This document shows positions 34,969-43,432 of a stretch of DNA of 64,000 nucleotides, one piece after another. The notes under the pieces are model-generated. The model did not search any database. It was not told the origin of the DNA and saw nothing but the letters and a program-made list of their open reading frames with translations. Within the stretch, counting starts at the first letter, position 1. Every line of letters starts with the position of its first letter. This DNA comes from Myxococcales bacterium (GTDB lineage: Bacteria; Myxococcota; Polyangia; Nannocystales; Nannocystaceae): assembly GCA_016793465.1 (NCBI GenBank), contig JAEUJW010000040.1:248001-312000 (forward strand), in the 5' to 3' direction. The position numbers and the translations under genes are program-made.

Positions 34969-36087
34969 ATGGCTCGACCGGCGGAGAACCTCGGAGATCT
35001 GCTCGACATCCGCGACCTCCACCACACGCGGCTGGCGGCGATCCCCGGGGTGATGGGGACGGCGCTCGGGCGGGCCGGCGACGGGTCGCCGGGGCTGCTG
35101 GTGTTCGTGCGCTACAAGGTCGCGGCCAAGTGGGTCGCGCGGCAGCACTTGATCCCCGGCGAGCTGACCGGTCCTTCGGGACAGGTGTGCCCGGTCGCGG
35201 TGATCGAGGGCGCCGCCGACGTCGACGTGTCGCTGCTCGCGGAGCTGTCCGACGGCACTCGCGTGCGCCTGCCGGCGGCCCAGCTGCTGCCGGAGACGCC
35301 GCTCGACGCGACGCGCCGCGAGCTGCGCGGGTACCTGCGCGGGTGGAGCGAGCGGCTGCTGCCGGGCTCGCAGCTGGCGGCGGCGGGCGCGGGCGGGGCG
35401 GCCCGCGAGGGCACGCTGGCGTGCTTCGTGCGCGACGCGCGGGGGGTGCACGGGGTGCTGGCGTCGGAGCACGTGGCGGGCGAGGTCGGGCAGGCGCTGT
35501 ACCACCCGGCGCCGTGGGGCCGCGCGGTCGCGCGGACGGCCCGGCGGGTGCTGGCGATCGCCGACGAGCTGCGGTTCGCCGGGCGGGTCGATCAGCCGGA
35601 CGCCTATTATTCGGTCGACGCCGCGTTCGCCACGCTCGCCCCGGGGCTCGGCGCCGACGACGTCGAGCCGCGGATGCCGTACCTGCGCGCCGACGGGCGC
35701 TTCGAGCTGCGGCCGCTGGGGCCGCCGTGGCAGCTGTCGCTGGCGGGCATGGACCCGGTCGGGCGGGCGGTGGTCAGCGTCGGGCGCACGCGGTCGTTCC
35801 AGCGCGGGCGCATCGTCGCGTTCGGGTACCGCTGGGAGTCGGCCCAGGGCAGCGAGTTCTTCACCGATTACCTGGTGGTCGGCGACGGCGTCGAGCCGTT
35901 CAGCGCGCCGGGCGACAGCGGCAAGCTGCTGGCGATCGACGAGCCCGCGGGGCTGCGCCCGGTCGGGCTGCTGTGGGGCGGCGCGGCGGGCGAGATGCTG
36001 CTCGGCGGGCCGCAGAGTCGGTGGAGCTACGCGGCCGACCTCGGGATGGTGCTGGGGCGCCTCGAGGTCGAGCTGGTCGGCGGGTGA
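34969..36087 (+). CDS. Trypsin-fold serine protease
   Basis: 372 residues, no signal peptide. A probable catalytic triad is visible: H168 (LASEHVA), D217 (VDAAFATL) and S317 (APGDSGKL). The Gly that normally follows the serine motif (GDSGG) is Lys here. The layout resembles cytoplasmic Nal1-type trypsin-like proteases. The N-terminal 145 residues (HTRLAAIPGVMGTALGR, LLVFVRYKVAAKWV) form a separate domain. It ends one base before the stop of the convergent unknown gene at 36089. In this cluster a protease would be needed to cut a multi-repeat precursor, so it is a candidate for that job. Confidence 0.75.
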   Translation: MARPAENLGDLLDIRDLHHTRLAAIPGVMGTALGRAGDGSPGLLVFVRYKVAAKWVARQHLIPGELTGPSGQVCPVAVIEGAADVDVSLLAELSDGTRVRLPAAQLLPETPLDATRRELRGYLRGWSERLLPGSQLAAAGAGGAAREGTLACFVRDARGVHGVLASEHVAGEVGQALYHPAPWGRAVARTARRVLAIADELRFAGRVDQPDAYYSVDAAFATLAPGLGADDVEPRMPYLRADGRFELRPLGPPWQLSLAGMDPVGRAVVSVGRTRSFQRGRIVAFGYRWESAQGSEFFTDYLVVGDGVEPFSAPGDSGKLLAIDEPAGLRPVGLLWGGAAGEMLLGGPQSRWSYAADLGMVLGRLEVELVGG

Positions 36088-36088
36088 G

Positions 36089-37237
36089 TCAGGCCAGGAA
36101 GTCGCCGCCGGACCGCCGACGCGAGCGCAGGCGGTGGACGAGGCGCGGGAACTCGAGCGGCTCGATCGCCTCGCGGACCCGCGGGTCGAGGCGCAGGCCC
36201 GGGCGCGCCTCGCTGTCGAGCGCGCGGCGGTAGCAGGCCCACACGTGGCCGCGGCGCAGCACCTCGCGGGTCTCGCGCTCGCAGTCGTCGGGCAGCAGGC
36301 GCTCGATGGTGCGGTCGAGCCCGGCGAGGCTGGCGACCAGCGCGTCGAACACCTCGCCGTCGTCGCGCAGGCCGGCGATCGGCGTCAGCGAGTCGACGTC
36401 GACGAAGCCGCCGTCGAGGCACGCGTTGCCGGCGTCGAAGCACGCCCCGAGGCCCTCGTTGTGGTAGCTGTACGGCATGTAGCCGAGGTAGAGCAGGCGG
36501 ATCAGCAGCCGCGTCCAGCGGTCGATGATGGTCGCGACGTCGTAGGCCTCGATCCGCCGGCGGCGCGCCGGCTCGTCCTCGCCGGGCAGGCGCCGCGTGT
36601 AGCTGCGCGCGCGCACCGGCCAGCCGAGGTAGGCGTAGGCGTAGACGGCGAGGCCGGCGGCGAGGTGCTCGCGCACGTGCTCCTGCGCGGCCGGCGAGAG
36701 GTGGGCGCGCCAGGCCCGTGCGGCCGCCTGCAGCGCCTCGCCGGAGAAGGTGTGGATCGCCAGCGGGACCGGCAGGCGCGCGAGCTCGCCGTAGTGCGCG
36801 AGGTGCAGCGCCTGCACGTGGAGGGCGACGGTCGCCTCGCGCTCGGCCTCGCGGAGGGTCAGCGCGCCGGGGACCTTGCGCTCGCGCAGCGCGAGGTGCT
36901 CGAGCATCGGCGCGTGGCCGGCGTTGCTCGGGCCGCGGAAGGTGGTCGCGGCCATCCAGGCGATCAGCTCGGCGAAGTCGGCGAGCGCCGGCTCGGCGCC
37001 CTTGAGCACGAGCACGCCGCCGCCGTCGAGCGGGCGGAGCACGCTGCGGTAGTGCTCGGGCAGGCGGAGCCACGACTCGTCATGGCCGCGGATCGTCCGC
37101 GGGAGCGGCGGGCTCGGGTCGAGCCGCGCGGCGGCGGCGAGCAGGTGCGGGTGGTCGCGGCGCAGGTGGGCGTGCACCGGGTCGTCGGGGCGGCGCGCGA
37201 GGTGGAAGCGCAGCGCGAGGCGGGCCGCGGCGGTCAT
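36089..37237 (-). CDS. Unknown conserved-looking protein of the RiPP-like operon
   Basis: 382 residues from the ATG at 37237, overlapping the stop of the GNAT gene in an ATGA. It is mostly alpha-helical and soluble. Visible pieces are FRGPSNAGHAPMLEHLALRERKVPG, TVALHVQALHLAHYGELARLP, YAYAYLGWPVRARSYTRR, IDRWTRLLIRLLYLGYMPYSYHNEGLG and FVDVDSL. No cofactor motif is obvious; the concentration of His, Tyr and Trp suggests an enzyme or metal/haem-binding protein, but I cannot name a family. It is the last gene of the leftward operon that starts with the repeat precursor. Confidence 0.7.
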   Translation of the reverse strand: MTAAARLALRFHLARRPDDPVHAHLRRDHPHLLAAAARLDPSPPLPRTIRGHDESWLRLPEHYRSVLRPLDGGGVLVLKGAEPALADFAELIAWMAATTFRGPSNAGHAPMLEHLALRERKVPGALTLREAEREATVALHVQALHLAHYGELARLPVPLAIHTFSGEALQAAARAWRAHLSPAAQEHVREHLAAGLAVYAYAYLGWPVRARSYTRRLPGEDEPARRRRIEAYDVATIIDRWTRLLIRLLYLGYMPYSYHNEGLGACFDAGNACLDGGFVDVDSLTPIAGLRDDGEVFDALVASLAGLDRTIERLLPDDCERETREVLRRGHVWACYRRALDSEARPGLRLDPRVREAIEPLEFPRLVHRLRSRRRSGGDFLA

Positions 37238-38199
37238 GCGGTCACGAACACGTGGCCGCCGACGTCGAGGCGGCCGACCCGGCGGGCGGTGGCGAGGGAG
37301 GGGTGGTTGTCGGCGTGGATCGTGCCGACCAGCAGGGCGCCGTCGGCGGGGTCGAGGCGGTCGACGAGGCCGCGCTGCAGGCCCGGCGCGAGGCCTCGCC
37401 CGCGGAACTCGGCGGCGAGCAGCTCCTCGTGCACGAGCCAGCCGCCCTGCCCGCAGTAGCGCGTGGATGCGGCGGCGACCAGGCCGGCCCAGCGATCGCC
37501 GGACCAGGCCTCGTAGGTGTGGCCCTCGGCGACCACCGGCGCGAGGTCGGCCTCGCTGCTGAGGTACATGCCCGCGGCGAGCGCGGGGTGGGCCTGAAGG
37601 TAGGCGTCGTAGGCGGCGCGGAAGCGGGGGTAGAACTCGAGGTCGGCGCAGCGCCGCAGCGTGAGCGCGTGGCGGTGCGGCGGGGGCGGCAGGGCCTGGA
37701 GCTCGGCGATCGGCGCGACGAGCGTGCGCATGTCGCCCTCGAGGCGGAGGTCGGGGGTCGACTCGTGGCTGGCGAGCCACAGCCGCAGCGCGCGCGGACG
37801 GAGCGGCGCCCAGGCCCGGCGGATCGCCGCGAGGAGGTCGGGGAACGCGGGGTCGGCGGGGCCGATGTCGGCGGCGACGAGCTCGACGAACGGATCGTCG
37901 GGGCGCAGGCCCTTGAAGCGGATCCCGGTCAGCGCGTGGGCGCCGTCGACGACGAGCAGGCGGCCGAGGTAGGCGTCGGTCGGGGCGTCGGGGCCGGCGA
38001 AGCGGTCGGCGACCCGCCGGGCGATCGCCCGGTCGGCGCAGCGCAGCAGCGCGGCGTCGATGTCCTCGAGCACATGCGCGCGGCGGCCGGCCGCGGCGGT
38101 CCAGCGCTGGAGCTGCGGGTGCATGCGGGCGCACGCGACGTCGGCGAGGCGCTCGCGGATCGCCGCCACGCGGTCGCCGTCGGCCGGGTCGACGATCAC
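37234..38199 (-). CDS. GNAT-family acyltransferase
   Basis: 321 residues from a GTG at 38199 that overlaps the previous stop (GTGA). The C-terminal half carries the GNAT fold: TYEAWSGDRWAGLVAAAS, WLVHEELLAAEFRGRGLAPGLQRGL (acyl-CoA loop R-G-R-G-L) and GTIHADNHPSLATARRVGR. The N-terminal 170 residues may be a second, degenerate GNAT unit or a substrate domain (FKGLRPDDPFVELVAADIGP). GNAT enzymes acylate amines; some fold relatives use aminoacyl-tRNA. In this operon it could acylate the modified peptide or a small product. Confidence 0.8.
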   Translation of the reverse strand: MIVDPADGDRVAAIRERLADVACARMHPQLQRWTAAAGRRAHVLEDIDAALLRCADRAIARRVADRFAGPDAPTDAYLGRLLVVDGAHALTGIRFKGLRPDDPFVELVAADIGPADPAFPDLLAAIRRAWAPLRPRALRLWLASHESTPDLRLEGDMRTLVAPIAELQALPPPPHRHALTLRRCADLEFYPRFRAAYDAYLQAHPALAAGMYLSSEADLAPVVAEGHTYEAWSGDRWAGLVAAASTRYCGQGGWLVHEELLAAEFRGRGLAPGLQRGLVDRLDPADGALLVGTIHADNHPSLATARRVGRLDVGGHVFVTA

Positions 38200-39248
38200 G
38201 GCAGCGACTCCGGGTCGCGCTGGAAGTGCAGGACGAGGTGGATCGCCATCGGCTCCGCGAGCGGCGGACGGGCGTGAGCATACCGCCTCCCGTCGAACAG
38301 CAGGGTCTGGCCGGTCGACCAGCGCAGCTCGTGGCGGGCGCCGTCGCGGTCGGTGACCCGCAGCGGCCAGCCGACGTCGGCGTGCAGCGCGACGCTCATC
38401 GAGACCACGCAGTGGGACTTGTCGCGGTGCTCCGGGAGGCCGCCGCCGCGCTCGTAGAACGAGAGGAAGCTGTACGAGGCGACCAGCGGCCGGCCGGTGA
38501 TCGCGCGCGCGTGCGCGGCCGCCCGCGCGAGCAGCGGGCGCAGCGCGGGGGCGTCGTACACGTGGCTGCGCTGCTTGCCGGCGACGCCGTGGTCGCCGTC
38601 GAGGCAGCCGCGGTCCCACACGGCGCGCGCGTGGGCCTGCAGCGCGGCGAGCTCGCGCGGCGGGGGCCAATCGAGCAGGACCCGCTCGTCGCGGGCGTAG
38701 GCGGCGCGGGCCTCGCGGAGCCAGCGCAGGCGGGCCGCGCGGCGGCGGGCCGCGGCCTGCGGGGTCGCGAGGGCGCCGCAGGCCGCGAGCGCGGCGACGT
38801 CGGCGGCCGCGTGCGCCGTGGTGCCGCGCGGGTCGGCGTGGGCCGCGAGGTAGGCGGCGGCCTGCGCGGGTGAAATTTTAAAGACCGTCCAGGGGGCGCC
38901 CCAGGGGGTGCGCTCGAGCAATTGCGGGGCGGCGCCCGGCTCGGCGACGAGGGCGAAGTCGGGGTCGGGCGCGGCGTCGACGTCCGGGCTCGCGGCGGCG
39001 ACGGGCGGCGCGGGCGTCGGGTCGGGCAGCGGCGGCGGCGGGGAGATCAGCAGGTCGTGGGCGATGAACCACGCCAGCGCGTCGGCGTCGAGCAGGTCCT
39101 CCGCGGCGGCGCCGTCGAGCAGGGCCAGCAACGCCGCGCCGGCGCGGTGGCCGAGCACGTGGCGCCGCAGGCCGCCGCGGCGGGCCAGCCAGGCGACCGC
39201 GCAGCCGTCCGCGTCGCAGCGCACGCGCACGCTCGGGTTGACGATCAC
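38196..39248 (-). CDS. 2-oxoglutarate/Fe(II) oxygenase, prolyl-hydroxylase-like
   Basis: 350 residues from a GTG at 39248 overlapping the previous stop. The C-terminal domain (about 250-345) has the double-stranded beta-helix metal site: H274-x-D276 (PEHRDKSHC), SVALHADVGWPLRV, GQTLLFDGRRYAH with distal H325, and LVLHF. The first 120 residues (GLRRHVLGHRAGAALLALLDG) are a separate domain, possibly a recognition element. This fold hydroxylates Pro or other residues. The neighbouring precursor has eleven Pro-rich GPRPDQ repeats, so repeated hydroxylation is a reasonable idea. A short AT-rich codon patch lies near 38875. Confidence 0.8.
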   Translation of the reverse strand: MIVNPSVRVRCDADGCAVAWLARRGGLRRHVLGHRAGAALLALLDGAAAEDLLDADALAWFIAHDLLISPPPPLPDPTPAPPVAAASPDVDAAPDPDFALVAEPGAAPQLLERTPWGAPWTVFKISPAQAAAYLAAHADPRGTTAHAAADVAALAACGALATPQAAARRRAARLRWLREARAAYARDERVLLDWPPPRELAALQAHARAVWDRGCLDGDHGVAGKQRSHVYDAPALRPLLARAAAHARAITGRPLVASYSFLSFYERGGGLPEHRDKSHCVVSMSVALHADVGWPLRVTDRDGARHELRWSTGQTLLFDGRRYAHARPPLAEPMAIHLVLHFQRDPESLP

Positions 39249-41233
39249 CGCCGGACCTCCGCGGGCGCCGCCGCGGTCTGCCAGCGCACCGATCCGCCCG
39301 GCGACCAGGCGAGGCGGTCGCCGGGGCGGAGCACGCACAGCGGGCCGCGCGGCGGGGCCGGCAGGCGGGCGCGCAGCTCGGCGAGGCCGCCGCGGCGGTA
39401 GCGGTCGCGGGCGACGGCGGCCGCGTCGCGCTCGACGTCGGCGGGCAGCAGGTGGAAGAGGGCGTAGGGGACGACCACGCCGGCGCCGGCGATCGCGGCC
39501 CAGCGGGCGACGTCGTCGGGGCCGCCGGTGTAGCGCTCGTGCGCGTCGCCGACGTAGAACGGGCGGCGCGTGTAGTTGGAGATCGGGTAGTGGAAGTCGG
39601 AGCTCGGGGCGAACAGCAGGTCGACCGGGCCGAGGCGGCGGTGGACGTCGCGCACGACCGCGTCGGTGTCGCCGTGGGCGTCGCGGCAGGCGTCGACGAG
39701 CCCGAGCAGCGAGCGCCCGCCGAGCGCGGCGTGGTAGGTCATCCAGTCGTGCACGCCGTCGGCGCCGCCGTTCTCGCCGTGGTACGGGAGCGCGGTCAGG
39801 GTGATGTCGCCGATCGCGGTCGACTGCCAGGGGTCGAGCGCGACGACGCTGGAGAACCCGAGCTCGCGGCAGACGGCGGCGATGTCGAGGTTGGTGATCG
39901 ACGTCGGGTGGCGCGTGCGCGGGACCACGACCGTGGCGGCGCGGGGGACGTGCAGCAGCGTGTCGAAGTTGAGATGGTCCCAGTGACAGTGGGAGATCAC
40001 GATCGCGTCGATGCCGGCGTCGAGCACCGCGGAGGCGTCGACCTCGGGCCGGTTGCGGACCGTCAGCAAGGGGTCGACGAGCACGCGCGTGCTCGGGCTC
40101 TCGAGCAGCAGGCAGGCGTGGCCGACCAGCGTGACCCCGTGGTCGCGCGGGCGGGCCGCGGGCGCGCACGGCCGCGGCACCACGGCGCCGACGGCCTGCA
40201 GGCGGGCGAGTAGCGCGCGGGCGGCGGGCTCGAGCTCGGCGAGCAGCCGCTCGGCGGGCAGCGACGGGCGCAGGCGGGGCAGCAGCTCGCCGAGCGCGCG
40301 CAGGGCGGCGCGGTCGACCGGGAGGCTGGCGACCACCTCGCCGCCGACGCGGCGCACGAGCTCGAGGCGGGTGGTGGCGTCGAGGATCGACGGGGTCGGA
40401 CGGAAGTAGACCTCGGGGCGCAGCTGCCAGCCGGCGCCGCTCCGCGTGAACCACCGATCGGCGGCCGGCGCGGCGAGCAGGGCCGCGTGGGCCGCGTTGA
40501 TCGCCGCGGCCTGCTCGCCGAGCGTGAAGTACAGCGTCGACGCCGAGTGGTAGCGGCCGAGGCGGTCGCTCTCGAGGCGCACGTGCAGCGCCGGCGCGAG
40601 CGTCAGGGCGGCGGCGGGGCGCGTGTACTCGACCTCGCCGCCGGGGCGCACCTGCCAGCGCAGCGGGGCGGTGAGGGTCTCGCTCGCGCGGGTCGGCGCC
40701 GCGGCGACGCGCTCGAGGTCGAAGTCGCTGGCGCCGGCGAACGGGCCCTCGGCGAGCACGCGGGCGCGGAAGCGCCGGAGCTCGAGCTCACAGAGGTCGC
40801 ACAGCAGCGAGGCCTCGCGCGAGGGCCGGCGGGCGGCGTCGCGGCGCAGCCACAGGCGCACGGTGGAGGCCATCTCCATGCCGGGGCCGTGGGGCGGGAC
40901 GTCGAGGGTGTGGTCGAACGCCCAGAAGTCGGACGCGTAGTAGTCGGCCCACAGGGCGGCCATGCCGGCCTCGCCGCGGACGGCCTGCAGGCGGGCGGCG
41001 GTGGCGGGCAGCTGGGCCTGCACGCGGCTCCACAGCGAGCGCCAGCGGCCGCGGCGCTCGACCGCCAGCGGCTCCGCGGGGATCTGCCGCAGCGCGCGGA
41101 GCTCGACCGCGTCGAGCCCGAGCGCCGCGGCGAACACGTCGTCGTCGCGGACGCGGCGCTCGAACGCCGGGTCGAGGATCAGGCGCACGTAGGCCCGCTC
41201 GACCGGGCGGCGGGTCGGCGTCGCCTCCGTCAC
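39245..41233 (-). CDS. Metallo-beta-lactamase-fold protein with MNIO-partner-like N-terminus
   Basis: 662 residues from a GTG at 41233 overlapping the stop of the MNIO gene. Residues about 360-662 are a metallo-beta-lactamase-fold domain with HVTLVGHACLLLES, the metal motif H415-x-H417-x-D419-H420, and YHGENGG. Residues 1-200 start with VERAYVRLILDPAFERRV and contain helix blocks like the partner proteins encoded beside DUF692 oxidases (HvfC/DUF2063 type). The middle (about 215-350) resembles neither. Partner proteins hold the precursor leader for the MNIO. Fusion to a beta-lactamase-fold hydrolase is unusual and may couple oxidation to a hydrolysis step. Confidence 0.75.
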   Translation of the reverse strand: MTEATPTRRPVERAYVRLILDPAFERRVRDDDVFAAALGLDAVELRALRQIPAEPLAVERRGRWRSLWSRVQAQLPATAARLQAVRGEAGMAALWADYYASDFWAFDHTLDVPPHGPGMEMASTVRLWLRRDAARRPSREASLLCDLCELELRRFRARVLAEGPFAGASDFDLERVAAAPTRASETLTAPLRWQVRPGGEVEYTRPAAALTLAPALHVRLESDRLGRYHSASTLYFTLGEQAAAINAAHAALLAAPAADRWFTRSGAGWQLRPEVYFRPTPSILDATTRLELVRRVGGEVVASLPVDRAALRALGELLPRLRPSLPAERLLAELEPAARALLARLQAVGAVVPRPCAPAARPRDHGVTLVGHACLLLESPSTRVLVDPLLTVRNRPEVDASAVLDAGIDAIVISHCHWDHLNFDTLLHVPRAATVVVPRTRHPTSITNLDIAAVCRELGFSSVVALDPWQSTAIGDITLTALPYHGENGGADGVHDWMTYHAALGGRSLLGLVDACRDAHGDTDAVVRDVHRRLGPVDLLFAPSSDFHYPISNYTRRPFYVGDAHERYTGGPDDVARWAAIAGAGVVVPYALFHLLPADVERDAAAVARDRYRRGGLAELRARLPAPPRGPLCVLRPGDRLAWSPGGSVRWQTAAAPAEVRR

Positions 41234-42039
41234 ACCGGCCCCCGCTGGCCGACCAGCGCCTGCAGCCGCCGGAGGTCGCGCTCGTAGACGTCGTCGGGGA
41301 CCGCGGCGCTGTGCTCGAGGGTGACGGCGCGCAGGTTCGGCGTCCGCTCGAGCGCCCACGCGAGCAGGCGCCAGGCCTCCTCGGGCACGGCGACGTCGTG
41401 GCTGTCGTGGAAGAACCCGCGGGTGCGGTGGGCGCCGATGCCGGTGACGTGGAGCTCGACGGTCCGCTCGAGCGCCGCGGGCGACAGGCCGGCCTCGGGC
41501 GCGAGGCCGAGGTTGAGGGCGGTGCAGAGGTGGTGGCTGAGGTCGACGATGATGGCGCAGTCGGTGCGTACGGCGACCTCGGCCATGCAGGCGTGGTCGT
41601 CGGAGCGGCCGTCCCAGGCGAAGTAGCGGGGGCCGGCCTCGATCGCCAGGGGGCAGCCGTAGGCCCGCTGGACCGCGCGCACGTTGGCGACGGTGGCGGC
41701 GATCGTCGGCTCGTCGAGCAGCGGGGCGAAGTTGTAGCCGAGGTCGCCGGTGTCGATCGTCGAGTTCAGGCAGAAGTGTTCGCCGGCCCACGGCGAGGCG
41801 AGCTCGCGGACGTCGGCGGCGAGGCGGCGCAGCATCGCCGGGTTGAGCGCGCCCGAGGTCGCCAGCGCGAGCTCCGAGCTGTGGGCGAGCAGCGGGACCC
41901 CGCGCGGCCGCTGCTCGCGGCGCATCGGCAGGGCCGGCTCGAAGTACGACAGGCCGTCGCCGAAGTACCGCAGGCGGCGCGCGTCCTGCGGGCCGTCCCA
42001 GCGCTGGCCGACGCCCAGCCACGGCAGGTCAGCCCACAC
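41230..42039 (-). CDS. Multinuclear non-haem iron oxidase (MNIO, DUF692 family)
   Basis: 269 residues; a GTG at 42039 overlaps the end of the aminotransferase gene by 11 bases. It is a TIM-barrel DUF692 protein with the metal ligands in the expected order: H53 (LAHSSELALA), H88 (GEHFC), E134 (IEAG), D166 and H169 (VDLSHH), H197 (ELHVTG), D212/H214 (HDSHD) and E242 (LEHS). Known members (MbnB, TglH, ChrH) modify peptides, mostly at Cys. The precursor here has no Cys, so another residue would be the target. Next to it is the partner-like gene, the usual arrangement. Confidence 0.9.
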   Translation of the reverse strand: MWADLPWLGVGQRWDGPQDARRLRYFGDGLSYFEPALPMRREQRPRGVPLLAHSSELALATSGALNPAMLRRLAADVRELASPWAGEHFCLNSTIDTGDLGYNFAPLLDEPTIAATVANVRAVQRAYGCPLAIEAGPRYFAWDGRSDDHACMAEVAVRTDCAIIVDLSHHLCTALNLGLAPEAGLSPAALERTVELHVTGIGAHRTRGFFHDSHDVAVPEEAWRLLAWALERTPNLRAVTLEHSAAVPDDVYERDLRRLQALVGQRGPV

Positions 42040-43432
42040 GCGCCGCGCCCCCCGCGGTCAGCCGCAGCCCCCGCTGCGCCGCCTCGTCGAAGATGGTCGA
42101 GCCGCACAAGCGGGCCATCCCGCCGGCGGCGGAGATCCGCAGGCTGAGCGCGCGCACCGCCTCGGGGTGGGCCGCGAGCTTGCGGTAGGCCTCGGCCTGG
42201 CGCAGCACGAACGCGCGGTCGTGGGTCGCGCGGGCGATCGGCGCCATGAAGTACGTGTCGAGGATCCGCCGCGTCACCGGGTACTCCTCCGGGTCGTAGC
42301 GGACGTCCGAGCCGCCGCGGCAGGTCCACGGGCAGCCGCCGCCGTAGCCGACGCGCCGCTGGAACACGTCCATCGCCGGCAGGCTCAAGGCCTCCCAGAA
42401 CGCGCACACGGCCCCCTCCCCGCGCAGCAGGAAGACCACCGCGTCGCGCACGTGGCGGCCGTCCGCGGCGTCGAGGCCGAGCGCCTCGGGCACGACGAGC
42501 AGGCGGTACATCTGGTAGGCGTGCGTGCGCCCGGGCGGGCGACGCGGGCGCCGGAGGAACGCGATGTCGGCGATCGCCGCCTCGAACGCGGCGACGTGGG
42601 CCTCGCGCGCGGCCTGGTAGCGGTCGAGCCGGCGCAGCTGGCTGCGCACGAAGGCGACGCTGGTCGGGGTCGGGCGGTAGTTGAAGCCGAGCTGGTGCGA
42701 GACCCGCTTCGGCCCGTCGGCGGCCCACACGTTCATGCCGAGCGAGGCGTGCCCGAGGAGGTTGCGCTGGAGCTCGTCGGAGTCGGTGGTGACGAGGCCG
42801 CCCTCGCCGGCGCCGGGCAGGTTCTTGCTCGGCATGAGGCTGACCGCGCTGAGGTCGCCGAGCGCCCCGCAGCGCCGGCCGTGGTAGCGGGCGCCCTGCG
42901 CCTGGGCGGCGTCCTCGATGACGGCGAGCCCGCGGCGCCGGGCGATCGCCTCGATCGCCGCGAAGTCGGCCGGGAGCCCGAGCAGGTCGACCGCGACCAC
43001 CGCGCGCGTGCGCGGCGAGACCTTCGCCTCGATCGCGGCCGGGTCGATGTTGAAGGTGTCCGGGTCGACGTCGACGAACACCGGCACGCAGTTGTGGTTG
43101 AGGATGCAGGTCGCGCTGGCGATGTAGCCGAGCGCGGGCGTGAGGATCTCCGAGCCGGCCTCGACGTCGAGCGCGGCGACCGCGAGGTGCAGCGCCGCGG
43201 TGCCCGAGGCGACCGCGAGGCAGTGCTTGCGGCCGACGACCGCCGCGTACTCGCGCTGGAACGCGGCGACCTCCGGGTGCAGGAAGCCCCACGGCTCGCG
43301 CCCCGAGGTCAGCACGTCGGTGACCGCGGCGACGTCCTCGGGGCGCGTGTCCGGCCAGCGGCCGACGCCCGCGAGCGCCTGCTCCGGGGCGATCGCCGGG
43401 CGCCCGCCGAAGCGCGCGAGCGCCTCGATCAC
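42029..43432 (-). CDS. DegT/DnrJ/EryC1/StrS-family PLP aminotransferase
   Basis: 467 residues from a GTG at 43432 overlapping the stop of the oxygenase gene. Family marks are clear: VASGTAALHLAV, PALGYIASATCILNH, VFVDVDPDTFNIDP, VIEDAAQAQGARYHG with D174, and PLP lysine K203 in MPSKNLPGAGEGG. Such enzymes usually aminate keto-sugars, but some act on other ketones. An unusual feature is an extended C-terminus (residues about 340-467). In a peptide-modifying operon with oxygenases it could aminate a carbonyl created on the peptide or produce a small amine substrate. Confidence 0.9.
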   Translation of the reverse strand: MIEALARFGGRPAIAPEQALAGVGRWPDTRPEDVAAVTDVLTSGREPWGFLHPEVAAFQREYAAVVGRKHCLAVASGTAALHLAVAALDVEAGSEILTPALGYIASATCILNHNCVPVFVDVDPDTFNIDPAAIEAKVSPRTRAVVAVDLLGLPADFAAIEAIARRRGLAVIEDAAQAQGARYHGRRCGALGDLSAVSLMPSKNLPGAGEGGLVTTDSDELQRNLLGHASLGMNVWAADGPKRVSHQLGFNYRPTPTSVAFVRSQLRRLDRYQAAREAHVAAFEAAIADIAFLRRPRRPPGRTHAYQMYRLLVVPEALGLDAADGRHVRDAVVFLLRGEGAVCAFWEALSLPAMDVFQRRVGYGGGCPWTCRGGSDVRYDPEEYPVTRRILDTYFMAPIARATHDRAFVLRQAEAYRKLAAHPEAVRALSLRISAAGGMARLCGSTIFDEAAQRGLRLTAGGAARVG

